DNA of 64,000 nt. It comes from Proteiniclasticum sediminis (GTDB lineage: Bacteria > Bacillota > Clostridia > Clostridiales > Clostridiaceae). Shown one piece after another: positions 60,528-64,000 of this stretch. Where the stretch lies: positions 124,001-188,000 of the forward strand of contig NZ_JAGSCS010000002.1 of assembly GCF_018128025.1 (NCBI RefSeq). The letters are read 5' to 3'. The translations under genes and the position numbers were made by a program. How positions within the stretch are numbered: the first letter of the stretch is position 1; each line of letters opens with the position of its first letter. Below the pieces are notes generated by a model, which was not told the DNA's origin, did not search any database, and saw only the letters and a list, made by a program, of their open reading frames with translations.

Positions 60528-60926
60528 ATGAAACTGAAAGGATCAAGCCTCATTGAGGTATTGGTGGCCATGGTCATCGTCTCACTTCTGGTGGTGGGGT
60601 TTTCTAGTATTGCCTATTCTTCCATAACAACCCGTAACAAGAATGAAAAGTCCCGGGAAGTCCTGCAGCAAACCCAGTCTCTCATGGAGGATACCCTCTA
60701 CCGTCTAGGTTTGGGGGAAGTTTTACCGCCGGAGACAAAGCAGGAGCTAAAAGGCTATACCTATACGGTCCATGTAGCCCTCGATCAGGATGGCGCTCAA
60801 ACAAAATCCTTCAAAGATCCAGCCACGGGCAAAGTAGTGGGAAACCTCTACAAGGTGATCGTAATTGCGACGAAAACAGGGATAGAAGTACTGAAGTTAG
60901 AGACCCGGTACTATGTCATGAAATAA
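60528..60926 (+). CDS. minor prepilin (PilV/GspI-like)
   Basis: A 132-residue protein with a prepilin signal, LKG then SSLIEVLVAMVIVSLLVV, including Glu 5. The head domain is small and ends with the LETRYYVMK tail. The type resembles PilV/GspI. AGAAGGAGAG precedes ATG 60528. It starts the minor-pilin group, which likely primes pilus assembly. Confidence 0.85.
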   Translation: MKLKGSSLIEVLVAMVIVSLLVVGFSSIAYSSITTRNKNEKSREVLQQTQSLMEDTLYRLGLGEVLPPETKQELKGYTYTVHVALDQDGAQTKSFKDPATGKVVGNLYKVIVIATKTGIEVLKLETRYYVMK

Positions 60927-60947
60927 CCGATAAAGGTGGGATGAACC

Positions 60948-61370
60948 ATGAAGATGGAGAAGAAGCAGGGCGGGTACGCCCTATTAGTCGTTCTCCTGGT
61001 CATGATGTTCGTCATGGTCACAGGAGTGACCATTTACACCAAAATCAACAGTGACACCCAAACCCGTATCCAGGAGGAGCGCAGCGCAAAGATGCGCTAT
61101 CTGGCGCAGGCTGGGGTGGAAGAGGGCATCTATCGCCTTCATCAGGCCCTGACAGAAAAAAAAGACTTGCCAGTAGGTCCGCAAACCATTGAAGTCTCAG
61201 GGAAGCCAGTCACCTATTCTGTGAAGACAAAGGGTGAACTTTACGTGGTTACCGCAGAAGTTGCTGATGGCAAGGGGACAACCCGGATACAGGCCCAGGT
61301 TAGGATTTCCAAGACCGGCACGCAGCAAAAACTCGAAATCCTGGACTACCAAAGGAGTGTTGGACCATGA
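60948..61370 (+). CDS. minor prepilin-like protein (PilX-like)
   Basis: A 140-residue protein with KKQGG before YALLVVLLVMMFVMVTGVTI. The cleavage context is prepilin-like, but Glu 5 is missing (Val instead), as in PilX-type proteins. RYLAQAGVEEGIYRLHQAL is typical of the PilX N domain. It lies 21 bases after the previous gene and overlaps the next by 4 bases. Confidence 0.8.
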   Translation: MKMEKKQGGYALLVVLLVMMFVMVTGVTIYTKINSDTQTRIQEERSAKMRYLAQAGVEEGIYRLHQALTEKKDLPVGPQTIEVSGKPVTYSVKTKGELYVVTAEVADGKGTTRIQAQVRISKTGTQQKLEILDYQRSVGP

Positions 61371-62356
61371 AGAAACGATGGAAGGGAATAACCCTGGTGG
61401 AGGTTCTTCTGGCGGTGTCCATGAGCGCCATTGTGGTGGCTGTAGCCTATACTGTGCTGCAAAGCGCGTTGCAGCAGGTGGGCACGACGACAGCTGATGT
61501 GGACCTTCGGGTGGAAAAGCGGATTCTTCAGCAGACTCTCCAGGCGGACCTCCAGTACAGCAGCGTCTTTACCTCTTTGGAGGGAGGAAAAAGCTGGTCA
61601 CTGAAAAGCGAGAAGGGAACGGAAATTATTTGGGCTTACGATGAGAATAAAGACACCGTCACCCGGAAAGAAGGGATAAACCAACGGGATTTCCTGTCGG
61701 GCGAAGTGGAGACTTTTAGCCTTACCCCCGAGACTACGGTATCCTCAAATGGCCAGAAATATACCGTCACGCTTAAAGTTCAAGGAAAATCCGAGAGTTC
61801 TACGATTTCCTCTCGAAATCGCACATTGGTAAGAAGTGTTGTGGAAACCTTAGATACCATAACACTCGGAAATGAACTGATCTATTTCGACCTCCTTACT
61901 GGGGGGATCAAATTCAATGATAATTTGATTAAAAAATACTATTATTGGGAGAATTCTGCTCTAACCCAGGTAGATCTCAAAGCTGTGAAGTGGATTCGCA
62001 TTGCAAAGAACGGCAATCAAGATGATATTGATATTTTCTTTTATGATGCTGAGTCGATGAAGGGGAAAACCTTGCCGATTACCAATGGACATTATCCTCC
62101 ATACTACAAGCGAATTGTTTTCGACCTCAAACCTAAAAAGGAATTAGAAGAAATGCCTTTATATTTTCAACAAAGCGGGGGAAATGAGCCCTTTCTCTAT
62201 TTTCTCAATATGTCACCAACACAAACCAATCCCTGGACCTTTGCTGTGATCAATGATACTCAAAATGACCTTGTCGTGAAGTTCCAAAATGACAAGACGA
62301 AAACCATCAGCAAAAATCAAAACAATTTTATCTATGTCACTGCAGGAGGGAATTAA
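61367..62356 (+). CDS. minor prepilin (PilW-like), long head domain
   Basis: A 329-residue prepilin: RWKG then ITLVEVLLAVSMSAIVVAVA, with Glu 5. The head domain (about 270 residues) is unusually long and not recognised; its second half is more AT-rich than its surroundings, which may reflect diversification. PilW-like position and start. Overlap with the previous stop (ATGA) shows tight coupling. Confidence 0.82.
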   Translation: MKKRWKGITLVEVLLAVSMSAIVVAVAYTVLQSALQQVGTTTADVDLRVEKRILQQTLQADLQYSSVFTSLEGGKSWSLKSEKGTEIIWAYDENKDTVTRKEGINQRDFLSGEVETFSLTPETTVSSNGQKYTVTLKVQGKSESSTISSRNRTLVRSVVETLDTITLGNELIYFDLLTGGIKFNDNLIKKYYYWENSALTQVDLKAVKWIRIAKNGNQDDIDIFFYDAESMKGKTLPITNGHYPPYYKRIVFDLKPKKELEEMPLYFQQSGGNEPFLYFLNMSPTQTNPWTFAVINDTQNDLVVKFQNDKTKTISKNQNNFIYVTAGGN

Positions 62357-62358
62357 CC

Positions 62359-64000
62359 ATGGCATCAAGAAAACGACTGGGAGAGATCCTGGAATCCGAA
62401 GGCCTGCTCAGTGCAGCCCAGACCCAGGAAGCCCTAGAGATTCAGCGAAGAACCGAAGAAAAGCTGGGCGATATTCTCGTGAGTCAGGGCTGGGTGACCT
62501 ATGAGGAAATCCTGCAGGCGATCAAACGTCAGCTGAATATTCCCCTCGTGGACCTGGATGAGATCCACATCAAGCAGGAAATCATACGCCTCATGCCGGA
62601 GAAGCTGGCACGAAAGTACAGCGCGCTTCCGGTTCGTCTGGATAACGGTCAGCTCTTGGTGGCCATGGGGGATCCTTCCAACTACTTTGCCATCGATGAT
62701 CTGCGTCTGGCCACGGGTTACGTGGTAAAACCAGCCATTGCTGCCCAGGATCAGGTGTCCCGGCATATCGATAAGTACTATGACAAGGAAAAAGCGCAAA
62801 AAGCGGCAGAAGTCTTCCAGCGCTCCGTTGTCATGTCCCGGAATCAGCAGGAAAAATTGGAGACCGAGCTCAATCAGGATGCGCCCATCATCCAGTTCAT
62901 CAACACCGTGCTGGAAAATGCCATTCTCTACAAAGCCTCGGATATTCATATCGAACCCGAGGAAGAGAAGATCCGCGTCCGGTACCGCATCGACGGATAC
63001 CTGGAGGAGGTCCTCCGCTCCGATATTCAGCTCATGGACCCCGTGGTCAGCATCATTAAGATCATGTGCAACATGAACATCTCGGAAAAGCGCGTTCCCC
63101 AGGACGGGCGCTTCCTTTATCGGACCGGAGCCAAGGATGTGGATATGCGCGTATCCATCGTGCCGACCATCAATGGAGAAAAGATCGTTCTTCGACTTCT
63201 CAATAAAGACGAAGCCCTCCTGGATCTGGGGAAACTGGGTTTCTCGGATCGGGATGGGGAGATCATCCAGAAGATCATCCGCCGGCCCTACGGCATGGTT
63301 CTTCTTTGCGGCCCCACAGGCAGCGGAAAAACCACCACCCTTTATTCCTTCATCAAGGAAGTCAACGATGAGCGAAAAAACATCGTCACCATCGAGGATC
63401 CCGTGGAGTACAACCTGGACGGGGTCAATCAGATGCAGGTGAACAATAAGATCGGCTTCACCTTCGCCGAAGGGCTTCGAAGCATTCTTCGCCAGGATCC
63501 GGACATCGTGCTGGTGGGCGAGATCCGCGATATGGAAACGGCGGAGATCGCCATCCGGGCAGCGCTTACGGGTCACCTAGTGTTTTCCACGCTCCATACC
63601 AACAATGCCGTCTCCACCATCTCCCGACTGAAAGACATGAACATCCAGCCCTTCCTCTTAGCCTCCACCTTGGGAGGGATCATTGCCCAGCGCCTGGTGC
63701 GCAAGGTTTGTCCCCACTGCGCCGTGGAGGAGAAGACGAGTCCCGTGGAGCAGAAGATTCTCGGTCTCCCGGAAGCCGTGACGATCAAAAAGGCCACAGG
63801 GTGCCCAGCCTGCAACATGAAGGGCTACAAGGGAAGACTGGCTATCTACGAGGTCCTGGTCATGGATGAGGAAATTCAGCGGATGATCGTCGAAGACGAG
63901 TCCGATCAGACCATCGAGACCTATGCTCGGCAGCAGGGCATGATCAGCCTCCGGGAATCCTGTGTGGAAAAAGTCCTGTCGGGAGAGACCACTCTGGAAG
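62359..64000 (+). CDS. pilB: type IV pilus assembly ATPase PilB with MshEN domain (runs off the window end)
   Basis: At least 547 residues, cut off by the end of the window. The N terminus has two MshEN-type repeats, RLGEILESEGLLSAAQTQEA and KLGDILVSQGWVTYEEILQA, the pattern that binds c-di-GMP in MshE and related PilB proteins. The motor core follows: SDIHIEPEEEKIRVRYRIDG, Walker A GPTGSGKTTTLYSF, Asp box TIEDPVEYNLDG, Walker B DPDIVLVGEIRD, His box GHLVFSTLHTNNA and the zinc-binding CPHC/CPAC pair. It powers pilus extension. AGGAGGG precedes ATG 62359. The C-terminal end is not visible. Confidence 0.94.
   Translation, partial: MASRKRLGEILESEGLLSAAQTQEALEIQRRTEEKLGDILVSQGWVTYEEILQAIKRQLNIPLVDLDEIHIKQEIIRLMPEKLARKYSALPVRLDNGQLLVAMGDPSNYFAIDDLRLATGYVVKPAIAAQDQVSRHIDKYYDKEKAQKAAEVFQRSVVMSRNQQEKLETELNQDAPIIQFINTVLENAILYKASDIHIEPEEEKIRVRYRIDGYLEEVLRSDIQLMDPVVSIIKIMCNMNISEKRVPQDGRFLYRTGAKDVDMRVSIVPTINGEKIVLRLLNKDEALLDLGKLGFSDRDGEIIQKIIRRPYGMVLLCGPTGSGKTTTLYSFIKEVNDERKNIVTIEDPVEYNLDGVNQMQVNNKIGFTFAEGLRSILRQDPDIVLVGEIRDMETAEIAIRAALTGHLVFSTLHTNNAVSTISRLKDMNIQPFLLASTLGGIIAQRLVRKVCPHCAVEEKTSPVEQKILGLPEAVTIKKATGCPACNMKGYKGRLAIYEVLVMDEEIQRMIVEDESDQTIETYARQQGMISLRESCVEKVLSGETTLE

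Noticed and set aside
1-64000. tRNA or rRNA genes, CRISPR arrays, insertion sequences, prophage
   Set aside because: Reading both strands gave no cloverleaf, regularly spaced repeats, transposase or phage structural genes.

Overview
The window looks like a chromosomal segment of a Gram-positive Bacillota, probably one of the Clostridia. Signs of this are strong AGGAGG-type ribosome binding sites with occasional GTG starts, a T-box leader before a tyrosyl-tRNA synthetase gene, lipoproteins, an ECF sigma/anti-sigma pair, ComFB, and a Gram-positive type IV pilus locus. The species cannot be told from the sequence. No rRNA, tRNA, CRISPR array, insertion sequence or phage gene was recognised.

Layout. 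1-4.4 kb is an accessory stretch: small orphan ORFs, a tandem GNAT protein whose second half resembles AAC(6') aminoglycoside acetyltransferases, a DUF2200 protein, and an Arr-type rifamycin ADP-ribosyltransferase domain fused behind a repeat-like domain. 4.5-14.2 kb is a sugar-acid catabolic locus. A divergent PrpR-like regulator that has lost its sigma-54 contact motifs faces an operon of a DUF1537 four-carbon acid sugar kinase, a cytoplasmic sialidase-fold protein, an iron alcohol dehydrogenase, a DapA-family aldolase, a PdxA2-type dehydrogenase, an SLC13-like permease and a VOC protein. Three copies of a GTTTCA-type palindrome lie between the two. 14.4-29.3 kb is mixed: acetyltransferases, flavodoxin-like and SDR oxidoreductases, a lipoprotein multicopper oxidase with a Met/His-rich secreted partner, a MATE transporter, a CrtI-like FAD enzyme carrying an iron-sulfur-like tail, a dead FAD enzyme gene and a beta-glucuronidase gene broken by one in-frame TGA. 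Two paralogous TadG-like surface proteins (22.5 and 29.6 kb) stand apart from any Tad machinery.

30.4-39.8 kb holds the T-box/tyrosyl-tRNA synthetase unit, a membrane-bound MerR-like regulator with an RDD domain, the ECF sigma/anti-sigma pair behind its likely own promoter, a geranylgeranyl-reductase-like enzyme, an XRE-DUF2975 cassette with an operator inside its promoter, a lipoprotein with two SH3b domains, and comFB.

40.1-64.0 kb is the most striking part. Four paralogous membrane receptors have a degenerate GGDEF domain and an apparently intact EAL domain. One GAF-PAS-GGDEF-HD-GYP protein has both output sites intact, and a second has an intact GGDEF but a ruined HD-GYP site. A short UvrA-like ATPase and a VanZ-like protein lie among them. 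The last EAL receptor is spaced as one operon with pilT and pilD. A pilin gene, three minor prepilins and pilB follow; PilB starts with MshEN-type repeats of the kind that bind c-di-GMP. The simplest reading is a c-di-GMP turnover and sensing locus built around control of a type IV pilus.
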